DNA from: Zantedeschia hybrid cultivar
Taxonomy: Eukaryota; Streptophyta; Magnoliopsida; Alismatales; Araceae
Assembly: GCA_030544215.1 (NCBI GenBank)
Contig: JARZZO010000002.1
Span: forward strand, 25,481,395 to 25,545,394
DNA: 64,000 nt
Direction: 5' to 3'
The notes under the pieces were generated by a model, which saw nothing but the letters and a program-made list of their open reading frames with translations, searched no databases and was not told where the DNA came from. Shown piece after piece: positions 1-12,969 of this stretch. The position numbers were made by a program, and so were the translations under genes. Position 1 is the first letter of the stretch, and every line of letters starts with the position of its first letter.

Positions 1-3000
1 AAAATAAAAAATCAAAACAAACTTCATTATCATCGCGCAACACGTCTTAAGTATACTTCAAATATCAAATTACCATTCATTTAAACATAAAAACAACATT
101 AAAGTTAGAAGAATTTATCAAAATACATAATATGTAAGATAATAATCGGATCGGATATCTATTTTTCATTTCTGCTTCGAATATTAATCAGATAATTAAA
201 TAGATGTTCAGATATGTTCTTTGGGTGTTCTAATTGGATGTCGACACGAATTGGAGTCGAATATTATACGGATCAGTTGACAGCCCAAATGGCAAGAACT
301 TGTCACGAACTATACCTTTCCATCGATGAGACGAGTTTCCAAACTAAAATCTCATTGATGATGTACCTTTTATCCACTCTACCCTCTACTACAGTTTGAC
401 CCTTGCACTACAAATTAGGGAGGGTCATAACTTTGGGTGCCTAAATTCGAACTCGAGTGGGTTACCCCAATAATTGGGTCGGATTGAATCCAACTAAGTT
501 AAAGTTTGGTTGAATTAGGGTTGGCAAGTCTTTCGACCCGATGTTAGATGAGTTGAGTTGGATCGAAGGTCAACCAATTCCACCTAATTTGAATCGGCAT
601 TAATATGTATAAATAATTATTTAAATTATTATAGTCTATTTATCTAATTTATATTTTTGAACAAAAAATCATATAATAACATGAATAAAGATGTTCTCAA
701 GTAATAGGCATACAATTATATTCTTAATAAAGATAAAGTGAAACTTAGATTCCTAATAAGGAATAAAAAATAATGTTAAGGACGAAGGAGATCTAATTAA
801 TTTTTCAAAATAAAATTATGATTGAGTTAAACCTCATAGAGTATACTTGATGAACCAGCAGCTGGTGCAGCCCTTTTTTTGTGAAATTTTTTAAGTTGGC
901 CTCAATTTGAGTTATATGTTCGTACAATCCAATCCTCGATGAATGACCTCCAAAAATTAAAAATTGAGCATGAATGATCCATAATTTTTTTTTACTGATC
1001 ATTAGGATTTGATTTTTAATTTTTTTAATCATCCAATCAAAAATTAGTTAATATGAATACGTGGGACATAATGGGGCCGACCTAAAAACTTTTCAAAAAA
1101 AAAAAAAAAAAGATTGTGTGGTAACGGATAACAACTAAAACTCAACATAATACGTCCAATCTTATACATTGGTCATAATAGCCCATTGGCAAAAAGAAGG
1201 GCCGTCTCCTTTTGTTAACATGAAATTATAATGATGATTTGTGTTGTGCCAACCATCCTTATCACATATGGAAGAAATTCCCAGGATGTCAGGAAAAGAA
1301 AGAGTCAATGAATTAAGATTTTATTTGACTTGAGTTTTACGGATAATCAAATAAATAATTATAATATATATTTTCATAAAAAAAAAATTCCTATGACCCA
1401 TTTTACATAAAAACAAACTGACCCTAATTCTCTTTCTTTTTCCTAAGCCTGTGAAAGATTGTTTCATTCTCTCACCTGTGAGGGCAGCGGGATAGACAGA
1501 AAGCACTAGTTCGTAAGCCAGCTAGCTCCTTTTCAAACTTTGACTTTCATTAAAAAGTCCTCGTCCCGAAAGCGCAAGCACTTCGTCAAACAACAAAATC
1601 TCAACCCGAGTTGCAGGCTACTACAGAACTAGACCGTATGCGGAGTGAAACTGCATACTACCCTATTTTCTTATTATTTTTTTGAATTTTATTCAAATTT
1701 GAATATACTAGACAACATAAAAGAAACTAAGTTATCTACCTTCGTCAAATAAGTCAGAGATTTAGACAGTATCCAACTATTCAACTGTTTCAAACTCAAC
1801 CGATAACCTATAATTAGTAGCGTTTAAACTTTTAAAAGTATAATAAACTTATGGACAATATACTTTCCGCCTATGCCCATATAATCATATAAACATATTT
1901 GAAGTAATTTCATATTAATCCCTGTATACTTTCAGAAATATTATGCTTACTTGGTTGAGCAAGTACAAGTCACATTTCTTAATATCTGGGATGAAGCATA
2001 TGTTAGGTAGTTTACAAAATACTTTTCCTTGGAAAAGAAATTTCTTTTTCCCAAACTAAAGATTGTTTCAAGAAAATAAGAAATTTTCTATATTTAGGAG
2101 TTGTTAGGAAAAAATCAAATCTCATGTAAGTTAATATCTCATGACACCAAATCGAGCCTTCGCTCTCCTTAGAAATTTATAAGTTTACAAGTAGAAACAT
2201 TTACCGAAGGAATTAAAAAAAATTACATAATTATTTACTTTTTCTAAATGTCTAATCCTAATTAACCACTTTTGTCAAAAAGTGAACTTTCTTCTTTTAT
2301 TCTATTCTTTGACACCTCTAACCCACTCGAAAGTAGAAAGTGAATTCTACAGTTAATAGTTAATTAAAATCTACAACAACTTTATAAATTAATAAAGAAT
2401 GTCTTTCACAGAATTATATTAAAATCAACATAGATAGATTTTTCCTCTAATTTCTCAACTGCCTCCTATGAAGTAGAAGTCATGATTAGTTCTAGTTAAC
2501 ATACATTGGGTTCAAGTGGTAAAAGCAAGGGACGAAAAAGGGGCCCCAGACACTCAGCATCACTGATTAACTAATTTCAAATTTTAATTAATGGTATATT
2601 ATATCAGTTGATGAAAACTTATAAAGTTATGACATAAAAGTCTCTCGTTCCCTTTAAAAGAACTAAGGATAAGATTAATCTTTTGAATTTTTTAGAGATT
2701 TTTGTATATCTTCACTCATATTAAAATAATGATAAATACAACATTTATTATGAAAAAAATAGTAACCATGGAATCTGCTTCATCTGCACACAGCGAGAAC
2801 ATAAACTAATCTGGAAAAAAAGAAGTCCAAGAGGATTTTATCTCCAGGCCAAAGCCACCCTGTCTTGGTGAGAGAAGAGACCCACCCACTTCACTTGTGA
2901 GAAAGGAGCAAGTGCGTGGTTGACATGGCAGCACATTCGTGGTTGGAAGAACACCGGCGACGTCAGATGCCGCGTCGGCTGTCCCCCCCGGGTCGGCCAC

Positions 3001-4952
3001 GTACCCATGCCCTGAGGACCGCTTTCTTGTTGCTTCTTGAATCGGGTAATCTGACGAGGCGGCACTTAGTTGTTGATTAAGACATCTTGTTATCCTTATG
3101 GATAAGTTTATTTATTAGTAGATTAGGAAATAACAAAGTCCAACAGGTGCCGAGAGGTGGGAATGGACAAGGATCTCTGGACGAATATATGCCAAAGGCT
3201 TCGGGTGATGGGCCCAGATCAGTCGCACTCCCAAACTCGAGCAGACTTAAAAGTTGCACGTGAGGGAAGAAGAAAACATTGTTTAGCATCTATTCTTAAA
3301 TTTTTTATTTTATTTTAAAAAATAAAAATATATTTTTTATTTCTCATTTTTAAAATGAGAATGTGCTTTAATTATTATTTTTAATTTATGCAAGAATGTC
3401 TCTTTTAAGGCAATCTTAATTCTAAAGGAAGTAATATGTTTCTAGAGGTAGGTCCACTGAATATGAGAAAGAGTCTTCAAAGTCATTTTCATTCTCTTTA
3501 AAATGAATCTTTCTTTCTCGAAACTTTTTCCTAAAAGGATTACTAAAAATATTTAAGTGAGATCATTCTTCATTTTAAGTGAGAATGAATTTTTGAGAAT
3601 AGATGCCAAAGACTATTATAGACTTGAGATAAATTCTATACCAAGAAAAGGTGAGCACGTACAAAATTTCAAGAAACTCAGCAGTATAGGTTTATTTGGT
3701 AACCAGAGAGAAACTTCAGCCAACATTATCTGCTTCCATTGGCTAACCTTCAAATCGATCCAGGCATCCACAAAAAGGGAGCAAGCGTCATTTTCTAAGT
3801 TAGGGCAGCGGGTATCTCCTCCGTTCGTTTAGGATTGGGATTCTTTGAATTTGAAATGTTTAGCAGATTAAGGGTATATTTAGGAGTAATGTTGATAAGT
3901 TAAAAAAGAGGAGGCAAGGATCAGACAAGTTGTTTCCACTCAAAAGTCCAATCAAACAGGTCATTACTTTTTTAAAGAATGTGAAGATGATGATTATAAA
4001 AAAGTGGAGAAAGATAGACCGGAATGAATAATGATTACATATTTTTTAAGAAGTTGAAGTGAGTGAACTTTCTGAGGACGAAGAAATTATTTCATAAATT
4101 GAAATGGATGTAATTGCACCCAAAAGCAACCTAAGAAAAACTTGTTTTCCTTTCAATTTTTTTTTTCACTATACCTACTTGTTTAATCGATTAGCACACT
4201 GAGTGTTAAAAGATTTAGGGACAGAGACTCTTGATCCCACAGAACCTATTCGTTCCGGGTGAACCCATTCTTTCTATTTCTCCTACTTATTCTCTATGAT
4301 TGCGACTTGCTGCATCACTTATGGTTAGCCTAAGTGGGCTTTAGATCGGATGGCTATGGCAGCAAGTTTAGCTTTTTTATTTTTAAATTTTTTTATGATG
4401 GGTTCCATCATTTTGGCATGCCTTTGTAACCCGATCTCCGATTGGACGAGTTAATTTTTCTTCTTTTTATTTATTTTTTGTTATTCATTGACTCTATTTT
4501 TGAATTTTTAAATTATCCGATCGAGGGTCAAATTATGCAAACATGTCAGACATAATGAGATCCACCATAGAAAATTTTCAAGAAATAAAAAAATGGGCAA
4601 GTATAACTCATCCTCTATTTTCTCATAAAACAACTGGAGTGATTATCAATGAACTGTAACATCTGAGATGTCACCGTTCCATTTTTTAGATCAGATAGAA
4701 TAATGATTATATTTTTTTAAAAAAAGTTGCTGAAAAGGTCACCAATTGACTTCTATACTATTTAATCACCACTCCAAACTTTTTAAAAAATAATATAGTA
4801 GTAACACGCCTCAATGCGTTTCCGGGACTCAAATCACATGGATGTGTGATCTAAGGGCTTTGTGTGCTGCAAGGACTCCGCATTCAGCAGCAGCAGCGAG
4901 CATTGCTCCTCTATGTTAGTAAGCCAAGCATTCGCACTTTACAAGTTTACAA
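1..4952. other. AT-rich intergenic DNA, no gene seen
   Basis: No reading frame here resembles a known protein. The sequence is AT-rich with many short A or T runs. A small GC-rich patch at about 2,830-3,060 has overlapping minus-strand frames of 64 and 75 residues with no recognisable domain. A copy of a dispersed repeat lies near 880-1,100 and another near 4,430-4,640. Confidence 0.6.
880..1100. repeat. Copy of a dispersed AT-rich repeat family
   Basis: This stretch resembles the interior of the MITE at 45,984-46,354. Both have a 'gttcgtacaatc'-like block followed about 150 bases later by 'cataatggggccgac' and 'ctaaaaacttttcaaaa'. Weaker relatives lie near 4,430-4,640, 7,255-7,400 and 14,350-14,540. 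The ends of this copy could not be fixed. Confidence 0.4.
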
Positions 4953-5241
4953 GGGTGTGTTTGAGGTAGCATTTAGTGAAATTTTATTTTTAATTTTCTC
5001 TTACAATATAAAAAATAATATATGAAAATAGTTATAACTAATTTTAGATAATTGTAAAAGTTAAACATCTCCTAACAACCCTAATTTTATCTAATTTAGA
5101 AAACTTCCATTTGAAACTTTTGGTTGTAAGAATTTTTTTTAAAATATTATGGAAGTGACTTTCAACACTTATTTATTTTCTCGAAGTAAGTAAGAAATTT
5201 TTTACAAATACTTCCAATTAGAAGTTGCTTCAAACACGGTC
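4953..5241. mobile_element. MITE-like element with imperfect inverted ends
   Basis: The left end reads GGGTGTGTTTGAGGTAGC. The right end, read on the opposite strand, is GACCGTGTTTGAAGCAAC. The interior is AT-rich and codes for nothing. I could not find a clear target duplication, so the superfamily is uncertain; the end motif resembles Tourist or hAT-type MITEs. Confidence 0.45.
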
Positions 5242-5635
5242 TAGGAGTCTGAGCAAGTAAGAATTCTTGTCTACATTCACAAGATGAAGATGCTCATTTA
5301 GGACAAGAAGGGATGAAAAAGGATTATCCATGGAAAATAATTTGGATCCACACAATAGTCCCTTTTGGCCTTTTCCACCTCACAATCCAACACACTAGTA
5401 GGGGATGCATTTAGGATAAAGAAAAAGGAAACAATCGTTAGTTCATCTTCATACCAGTGGTATTCCAAAAGAAGAAGGCATTTTTACATATATACTCCTA
5501 TAATCTACCATATTTGCATATATATCCCTGACTCATGTATTATAAAAAATACCCCAGAAACCTCACAGGCGTTGCGTCCATGCCCCCGTTACGTCGTTAT
5601 GTATTAATTATATTGTGGAATCTCCACCGTCGCTG

Positions 5636-6212
5636 ATGACGATGATGGCCGCCTCCTCTTGCACGACCAAATCCAGCGACACCGCCCTCGGGAACCCGTG
5701 CTCGTCCTTCTCCTCTACCTTCGTCGCTCCCAACACCGCCTCTGCGCTCGACTTCCACGTCCACCAATGCTCAGCATTGTCCACCCGCGTCCACCTCGCC
5801 GGAACCTCGTTTTTTTTAAACATCGTGGCGGTCACTCATCATCTTGTCCCATGATCACCAAATCGCGAAGAAGCCGCTTGCGGTGGTGCCTCCAGCCTCT
5901 AGGCGGCGGACCTGCATGTGCTCGACGACAACGCACCTGGGATCCTTCCGCTGCGCCCTGCACAAGAAGGCGGGCCTCTGTCACGGGGGAACTTCCACCG
6001 TTCATCCCCGTCGAGCCGGCTCGATTAACTCTGGGCGGTCGACGATGGCAAACTCGCTGGTGCATATCGGGACGGTGGAGGGCTCAGATCTGATCAAGCG
6101 GTTCCTCACTGCCTTGATCCGCCCCTTCTCCCACCAGCAGCTACGCCGGGCGGCCTTCCAACCCAGCTCTAGCCGGTTGTCCTCTATGTCCAAGGCCGAC
6201 GATGACCTTTGA
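5636..6212 (+). pseudogene. Serine-rich-protein-like gene copy, broken
   Basis: The second half (about 5,844-6,212) carries the signature of a small plant family annotated as serine-rich protein-like, of unknown function. The motif RTCMCSTTTHLGSFRCALHK is followed by TMANSLVHIG, a LIRPFSHQQLRRAAFQP block and a SRLSSMSKADD end. The family is usually encoded by one exon with a Ser-rich N-terminal half. Here the Ser/Thr-rich N-terminal frame starts at the ATG at 5,636 and ends at a stop at 5,852-5,854. The conserved half is in a different frame, so a frame break lies at about 5,811-5,845, near a run of eight T's. The location inside inverted arms suggests a transposon-captured, non-functional copy. 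A sequencing error in the T run is the alternative. Confidence 0.65.
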
Positions 6213-6227
6213 GGTTCTAACGGCGGT

Positions 6228-6395
6228 CACTGGTGGCGCAAGGAGAAATCCAAACTTCATAGGAAAGTGGTCATGCCGATCGATGGCGGCGGAGGAGAGG
6301 GTGAGGCGGAGGGGTTTGAAGGTGGAGGTGAGGGGTTTGCCGAGGTAGGAGAGAAAGGCGCGCCCATGGGAGAGCTTGGCTTTTTTTGAGACCAT
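6228..6395 (-). pseudogene. Possible captured first exon, unrecognised
   Basis: On the minus strand a CT/GA-rich leader (about 6,470-6,396) runs into an ATG at 6,395. An open frame follows, beginning MVSKKAKLSHGRAFLSYLGK and rich in Leu, Ser and Pro. This looks like a 5' UTR plus first exon placed tail to tail with the serine-rich fragment inside the same inverted arms. I do not recognise the protein. It could also be chance coding in GC-rich DNA. Confidence 0.3.
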
Positions 6396-6671
6396 CCACG
6401 CCCTCTCTCCCTCTCTCTAACTTTCTTTATCTAACGCTCTCTCTCTAGTTCTAGGAGGTGGCTATGGTGGAGGCAGGAGGGTTGTGAGAATACTTAACTA
6501 AAAGGTAAGTTAGTAATGTTAGGCTTTTAACTGTGATTTACCAAACGGACGTAACGGCAAGGGTACGGCAGCAACGTGTCAAAGAGTTTTAGGGATATTT
6601 CAACGTTATCTAGAAATTAAGAGTATAAGTGCAAATTCAATATATGACAGAAATATATATGCAAAAGTCTC

Positions 6672-7689
6672 AAAAAAGAACTGTCATTCTAACAAGAACA
6701 AAGAATACTTTATAGATTAGGAAGATAAGATGCGAAAGGACGTCCAATCCAATAGTTACTTGTCTTGACATTATTATCAAATTAGACAAGGCTTCCGTAA
6801 GGGGTCGAGTGGGGAAAGGATCCTATGTCAAGCAGTTGTCTCCATGGCATAAGTCTTAAAAGCACCGTACAGCAGTGCCATGCAGACTTGTAACTTGTAA
6901 CTTGTAACCCATCATATTTTCTTTGAAAAAAGAATCATCAAATTTCAGTGTTTTATCAGGTGACCTAATTAGATGGGCTCAAGAACTCATCATCAGAGGA
7001 TTAGGGTTTTTTAATCCGTCTAACACATGAAAGATCTCCCACAAAAAAACGAATATTTAAAATATTACTTTCCAAGAGGACGAGAAAAAATACACAGCGC
7101 ACGACTGTTTGCTTCCATCAGTTTTTCTTACCTTTATAGTAGTTAAACATGAGTTAAGTCAGTTTAAAAAAGTCAAGTCTATATCTGTTTAAATTTTGAG
7201 TTTTTTTATTTACTACATTGATTTCTGGTGTAGTTGAAATAAAAATAGACAAACTTTTTTTACGTCATCTCAAATATCTTATATGTGCGTACAATCTAAT
7301 ATTTAATTTGACGATCCAAAAAAATGTAAAAAATTAAAAAATATTATTAGACTTGACTTAGAAATTTATTTTTTTCTGTTCATTAAGACTCATTTTTTAT
7401 TGTTTAGAGTGATTTCAAATTTTTTTGGGTACGTTTTAATTTTAGTTCGAAGAATATTCCATGAATACTTACTTCTTTTGAACAATTCTTAATTAAAAGG
7501 ATTTATTACTAAATTATATTAAGTTCGTACAGACTAATATCAAAATGCAGAAAATATAACGATTTATTTCAAATTCATTATATTTATATAGATATTAAAA
7601 AGCCCTTTAAGGTTCACACTGGTAAAAAATTTCACTTTTTTGCTATTCCTCTTTACATCCAATCCTTATCCCAAGATTCCCAACCCCTT
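6672..7689. other. AT-rich intergenic DNA, no gene seen
   Basis: No credible coding frame is present. A weak copy of the dispersed AT-rich repeat family lies at about 7,255-7,400, sharing the 'gtgcgtacaatct' block. Confidence 0.5.
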
Positions 7690-8480
7690 CCCCACCCCTC
7701 CTCTCCAAGGAAAATTCTAGAGACGGGTCTCCGACTCATCCCAGCCCTCCATCTCAGCAAACTTCTCCATCTCAACTACTATGCATGAAAGATGGAGCCC
7801 GTACCTTTACGGCAGGGAAGGATATTTAGTTAAAGGCCCAGATCATCTACCATCTTTGTTAGGATGCTTTTTTCTTTGGGGAACTCAAAGATAACTGGAT
7901 TTCATTATTGGATATTGATAGGTGGCAGCTGGGCACGACCTAAATACTAACAAACCGTCCTACTTTTCAGTGCCTCCATGTCCATATTTGCTTCATCTCC
8001 CTCAAGGGAGAAGCTGGATAGCTGTAGGTGGGCGCGACCCTATACTGGTCCGGCTAAGATCCGTCTTCCCTGTGAAGTCTTAAATTGGCCATACTTATAT
8101 GACAAGAATCTCTCTTGTATCTAAATTTTTTTCAAGATGCTCCTTATTCCTGATAAGAGCAGAACTTACTGGATTCTCCGGAATCTATTTTTCCCAATCG
8201 GACTAGGAATCGCTCCCTGGAAGGGTTCCTTATTTGACTATTATATAAGGTCTAATACCCCTATAAGCATAAGTATGTTTTTTTAGCATCCAAGTTTCTG
8301 TAACTTTCCCTCCAGCATCCTAACCTTCTGACTTATGCATCGGAATGGGCTCTCCATACCGTCACCGGAGGCCCTCTAACAGTGTTCTGTTTTACATGGA
8401 CTACTTAAGAACATCCCTCTGTTCGGAGATTGAAGGTCCTGATTGTAGTAGACGAGATTTTAGTCTATCATCTTTTAGTA
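7690..8480 (+). mobile_element. Decayed LTR-like sequence
   Basis: A TATATAAG box at 8,242-8,249 is followed about 100 bp later by 'cttatgcatcggaatgggc' and 'accgtcaccggaggccctc'. This layout (TATA box, then a 'gcatcggagggtc'-like block with an inverted CCGGAGG) is common in the R/U5 region of plant Ty3/gypsy LTRs. The LTR at 32,412-33,548 is organised in a similar way. No internal region, primer site or clear target duplication was found, so this would be a solo LTR or a fragment. Confidence 0.35.
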
Positions 8481-11400
8481 CTGTCTGTGAGAGTAGAATC
8501 AAGAAGCCATGGCAAAAGGTGGGAGTGTTCACTATTTGGTTCAAACCGAAAAATTAAATCAAAATTTCGATTTGATTCGGTTTGAGAAATATTTCAATTT
8601 AACATACACATGGCTTTCGCTTCATCTCTGTCTGGTGCTTTCTGCTTCATACTTCTAAGTCTTGTAATCTTGCTGTGGTGCTCTCTGTCTGGTGCTTTCT
8701 GCTTCATACTTCTATTAGTCTGCCTATCTGATACTCCATGAGGAATATTATCTTGCTGTGGTGCTCATTCAGTACTACGATTTGGGTTGCATCTTTTATT
8801 CAGCACTTGGAAAGTGCTTCTTTTTTCCGTTTTTACCTTTAGGTTTAGGAATTGAGTTTAGTTGTTCTCTTGCAGTATTTGACAACATTCACATTTTGTT
8901 CCTTTCATGAATTTTATGAACCTCTGCTTGGTTTCTTACATTAGGCTTTGGATTTGTGATCTATGTTTTCACCTTCAATTTGACTCATACTAACAAGCTT
9001 CCTGCTAACCAAAACCTTACCAAGAAAGACTGGAACTGCTCTACCCATCTTACTCTCTTGGAATCAACTTTACTGAGAAGTAAACTATTCTCTTGCAGTA
9101 TGTGACAATGTACTATCTTTTATGTTAGAAGCTTAGGAAACTGATTCTTTAGGAGTCTTGCATTAGAATTTGGACTTATAATTTATGTTCTTTTGCTGAA
9201 TTATATGTCGTACAAGATTCTAGCAAGTTTCAAGCCTTACCAAGATGCATTGGAACTACCATGTTAATCTACTTCTTTTGCATTACCTTTTCTTTCTTCC
9301 TTCCTTTTCTTCTTTTACTTTTTGGCCTTTTGTTGGGTGTGGAGAGGTGGAGTGGACATGGTTACCGACGAGAACCTGGAAGGTGCAATGCGGTAAGTAA
9401 AATGTTTAAATTTTTTAAGAAGTTAATGGCTGATTGCAGAGACTTGCCATAACTCATAAGCTGTGCATCTTTTTTTTCCCAATACAGTAAACTGAAAACA
9501 TCATTGTTCTTTTAGATTCTTCTCTGTCGTTCTTTCCTGAAAGTCCAGGTATTTGGTCAAAATGTCACACAGTTGCCTCGACCTATGTCAATAACTCCAG
9601 TAGAAATCTACAATGAAGATAACTATCCTGAGGTGTTATCATCATCATTTATTCCCATTACTGGATCAGAAGAGAAATGCACTGGAAAAGATTGATAGGT
9701 GTCATGCTGAGGTCATGCCTACTCTCTTCAAACGACAGCAAATAATGAATGCTAGTTTTTCAAAATGAAATCATCAATGAGAGGTTCACAATGGATATTT
9801 TTCATATATGCTGGCAATCTTTTAGATCTTCTTCCCAGAAGCCTCTGTTCTTTCACAAGTATAACAGAAAGAATGCTGACTTTTACATAAAGAAATGCCT
9901 TTTATTGTAGGCCACTTCTATATAAGAATTGGTGGTGCAACCTTCTTGGAGATCAACTGATTCTAGATTCTCCGCTGTGGAATATAGTTGCAAACTGATC
10001 TGTGGAATGAGGGCAGAAAGAACTTGATCTTTGAGCATATTGTCTACTTGAAGTTCTCTAAATATATGGTTTTGGGTCCACTATCACTAAGGTTCTCATC
10101 AGCAAAATTGTTGTTATATACTTATATCCCATGTTTATAGGCTCCAGCTGCATCACTTTGTGGATTGAAGCTCTCCGTCAAATATAGGGTGCCAGACTTG
10201 GAAATTGGAACTGGTAAATGCACAAAATGGGCACATGTCAGATTAAATGAAGACCAAGGTTTGGGTTGGGGCACCTACACACAAGTGTTGAGGATGCTGC
10301 TTGGAACAGAGGGAATGCAGCCTAGGGCTTTATGTAGGCTAAGAGAAAATTTTCTAGGTAATTCTGTCATTTTAGCATTGTCTGTGAGGGATATACTGCA
10401 TCACATTACACTATATGTTTTCTTTTTCTTGCACAGATCATGCATCCTAGTAAAAGCTAGCATGAGTTAGAATTGGATTGAAACTCTTCTATAATATTTA
10501 GGTCTGTTTGGACCTGCACTTAGAATCTCTCCTATAATATTGTTTTTATTTCGTTTTTTGGCATGTTTTACTTGGAGAAACATAGGTTGGTTTTATTTTA
10601 TTTTTTTCTTGGACTATGAGAGTTTGAGATTAGTCCTCAGAGAGTCCGAGACTTAGGATCAGACGAAGATTCGAATATGTGACATCTCTCCATTGACCTC
10701 GGTCATTGTTAATTATGTCAGACAAGCACTCGACAACCCTTGATTAACCATCTACTGATGTCTTTGTAACATACAACACTACTACCACACGTAGTACATG
10801 CATATGAAGATATGTTTTAGGTTAAGCCCATGGCTTCGTTCAAGTTTAGGATAGGTTTTGATGGGTTGGAAGACTTTTAAAAAAAAATGGATTGACTCCG
10901 AATTATCTGGATTGATTCTAAATATTTTAGACCTATAAAGATATTTTCGTAATTATGTCAAGTTAGAGCGCATAGGGATATTATGGTCACTTTAGTGTGT
11001 GAGATGAGTTTTAATGATTTAAGAAGGTTTCAAAACCTTGTGAGATATTTAGAGTTATTTTAAGTGCGTTTGGGTTGTAGGGGTATTTTGGTAATTTAGG
11101 ATTAACATAGATCTTATGGTAATTAACACGTTTTAAGTGAATTGACAGTTTTTATGATTTTTTTAGAATTTTTAATGTTTTTTGCTATTTTAGGGATATT
11201 TTAATAATTTTGCTCATTTTCAAGGTTTAAAGGGCATTTTGGGTATGCCAGGTGATTTATATATTTTTAGGATTTTTCTGTAATTTTTATAGATTTTTAT
11301 CATGAGAAGGGTATTTTGGTTATTTCTTAAGGTTACGAGGTATTAAGGTCATTTCTAGGGTTCTGGGGGTATTTAAGATATGCTAGAAGCTTTTTATATT

Positions 11401-12969
11401 TTTTTAGGATTTTATCTGATTTTTATGGTTGAGGGGCATTTTAGTAATTTAGGATCAACTCCATTATTATGAGTTATTTGAGGTTATAATGATATTTTAC
11501 ATGAGTTGTGTTCATTTTTTTCATTAGCTAAGTGTTATATTAAGCTTCGATATGTCTTGGGACTTAGTTGGATTTAGGGGAAAGGCCAAGGACATGTAAG
11601 TGTAGGTCACTTAGATGCATGTTTTATTAGGTACAAGCCTAATTAAAGACATGATTAATTAAGTGTATTCTTAATTAAATATAGGATCGTATAATTGAGT
11701 AAGTGGTAATTAAATAGGTATAAATTTAGACTAGACACGTGTGATCAAATGCATGTCTAAGTATGAACACATATAAACATGCATGCATCACATATTGCAC
11801 ATCAAATATTATGCAAGTTAATGTTTATATTGCTTCAATAACAATTGGGCAGAGTACGCTCTTTATATAGCTGCATTTACAACAGAATTTCAAGAGAGTT
11901 TTTTCTTAAGAGAACCTTAGAAAGGAAACTCAAAAAAGACTCCTTCTCCGCACGCTGAACTTGTGCAAAGCATCAAATTCTTATCTTCAAACCAATAGAG
12001 TTTTCTCTTATGGAGTTATAGGCCAGTGGGCATGCCTTTTACCTTTTCCCTTAAGGGTATTTATAGGTCTCGAGGGCCTTAACTGGTAAGGGGTGCCATC
12101 GTAAAAACAAATGAGAGAGAGAGAGACAGAGCGAGAGAGAGATGTTAGAGAGGAGGGGGGAGTCGGTGGGTACCCCCACCCGTTGGAATCGGTATGGGTG
12201 CCACCGGTTGACACCCCACCGATGAAAAGAACCGGTGGGGGGGTGCCATAGAACCGGTGGCCACCCTCCATTCCTTTTTCTTCTTTTCATTTTTTTTGGC
12301 CCTTCTTTTGCTCACCCTCTCTTTTAATTTTGTGAGAAAAAGTTCTCAATAATGGAGGCCAATGATTGGCCATTAAAAGCTTCTTTAGTGGAGAACCTAT
12401 TAAGATGGAGAGCCCAAATAGACATTAACCCCCTTAAATAAAAGCCATTAAACTCTCCTCTCTCTCTTTCTTTTTTCTGTATTAAATAGGAGTAGGACTC
12501 CCAACCGATTGGGGGGTTTTCCCTTTATTTAATGGGGGCAAGACCCCCACCGTTGGGAGGTCTAGCCTCTGTTTTTCTTCTTCTTTTTATTGCCCCACCT
12601 CTCTTTCTTTCTTTTTTCTTTTCTGTATTTAATGAAGGAGGATCCCCCACCGGTCGGGGTTTCTTTTTCATTTAACGGGGCAAGACTTCCACAGGTGGGG
12701 GGCTTTCTTTTTATTTAAATTTGTGGGGGGGGGGGGGGGGGGTTGGGGATTCTCTTTTTTTCTTAAAGCTCTCCTTTAATGTCTCCTTTTAACCCCATTA
12801 AATATCATGCTCAACAAGGTCCTAGTCCAATTGTGATTGTAATGATGGATTCATTCTTTTATTTATACAATTGGAAAAAAATTCAGGACACTGCATTTGG
12901 GAGAAAATGAAGAAAGAAGTCTTTTAAAGGTATATTGTGATTTGTCTCACATTTGGAGGGTGTCTCAAG
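8481..12969. other. Intergenic DNA with degenerate repeats
   Basis: No recognisable gene is present. Two exon-like stretches, at about 9,550-9,634 and 10,141-10,270, have splice-like edges but unrecognised translations. From 10,850 to 11,500 there is a degenerate repeated motif of the form 'gggtattttggtaattt'. From 11,830 to 12,760 lies a region with a TATATAG motif near 11,865, a GA-rich run at about 12,109-12,146 and several 'ccaccggt' blocks; it may be a decayed LTR. A G run of about 20 bases lies near 12,724. Confidence 0.4.

Larger units (their letters stand above)
5477..6671. mobile_element. Pack-MULE-like unit carrying captured gene fragments
   Basis: A GC-rich coding core of about 800 bp is bounded by related inverted AT-rich arms. 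The left arm has 'catttttacatatata' and, further in, 'gcatatatatccctg' and 'cgttacgtcg'. Read on the opposite strand, the right arm has 'gacttttgcatatatatt' and, further in, 'cgttacgtccg' in the same order. Long inverted arms around host gene fragments are typical of Pack-MULEs. The expected 9-bp target duplication is not clean: short A-rich sequence flanks both ends. The name is therefore an inference. Confidence 0.5.

Noticed and set aside
9550..10470. Exon-like stretches that might belong to the photolyase remnant
   Set aside because: Their translations do not match photolyase blocks, so I did not join them to the 12,970-13,657 pieces.
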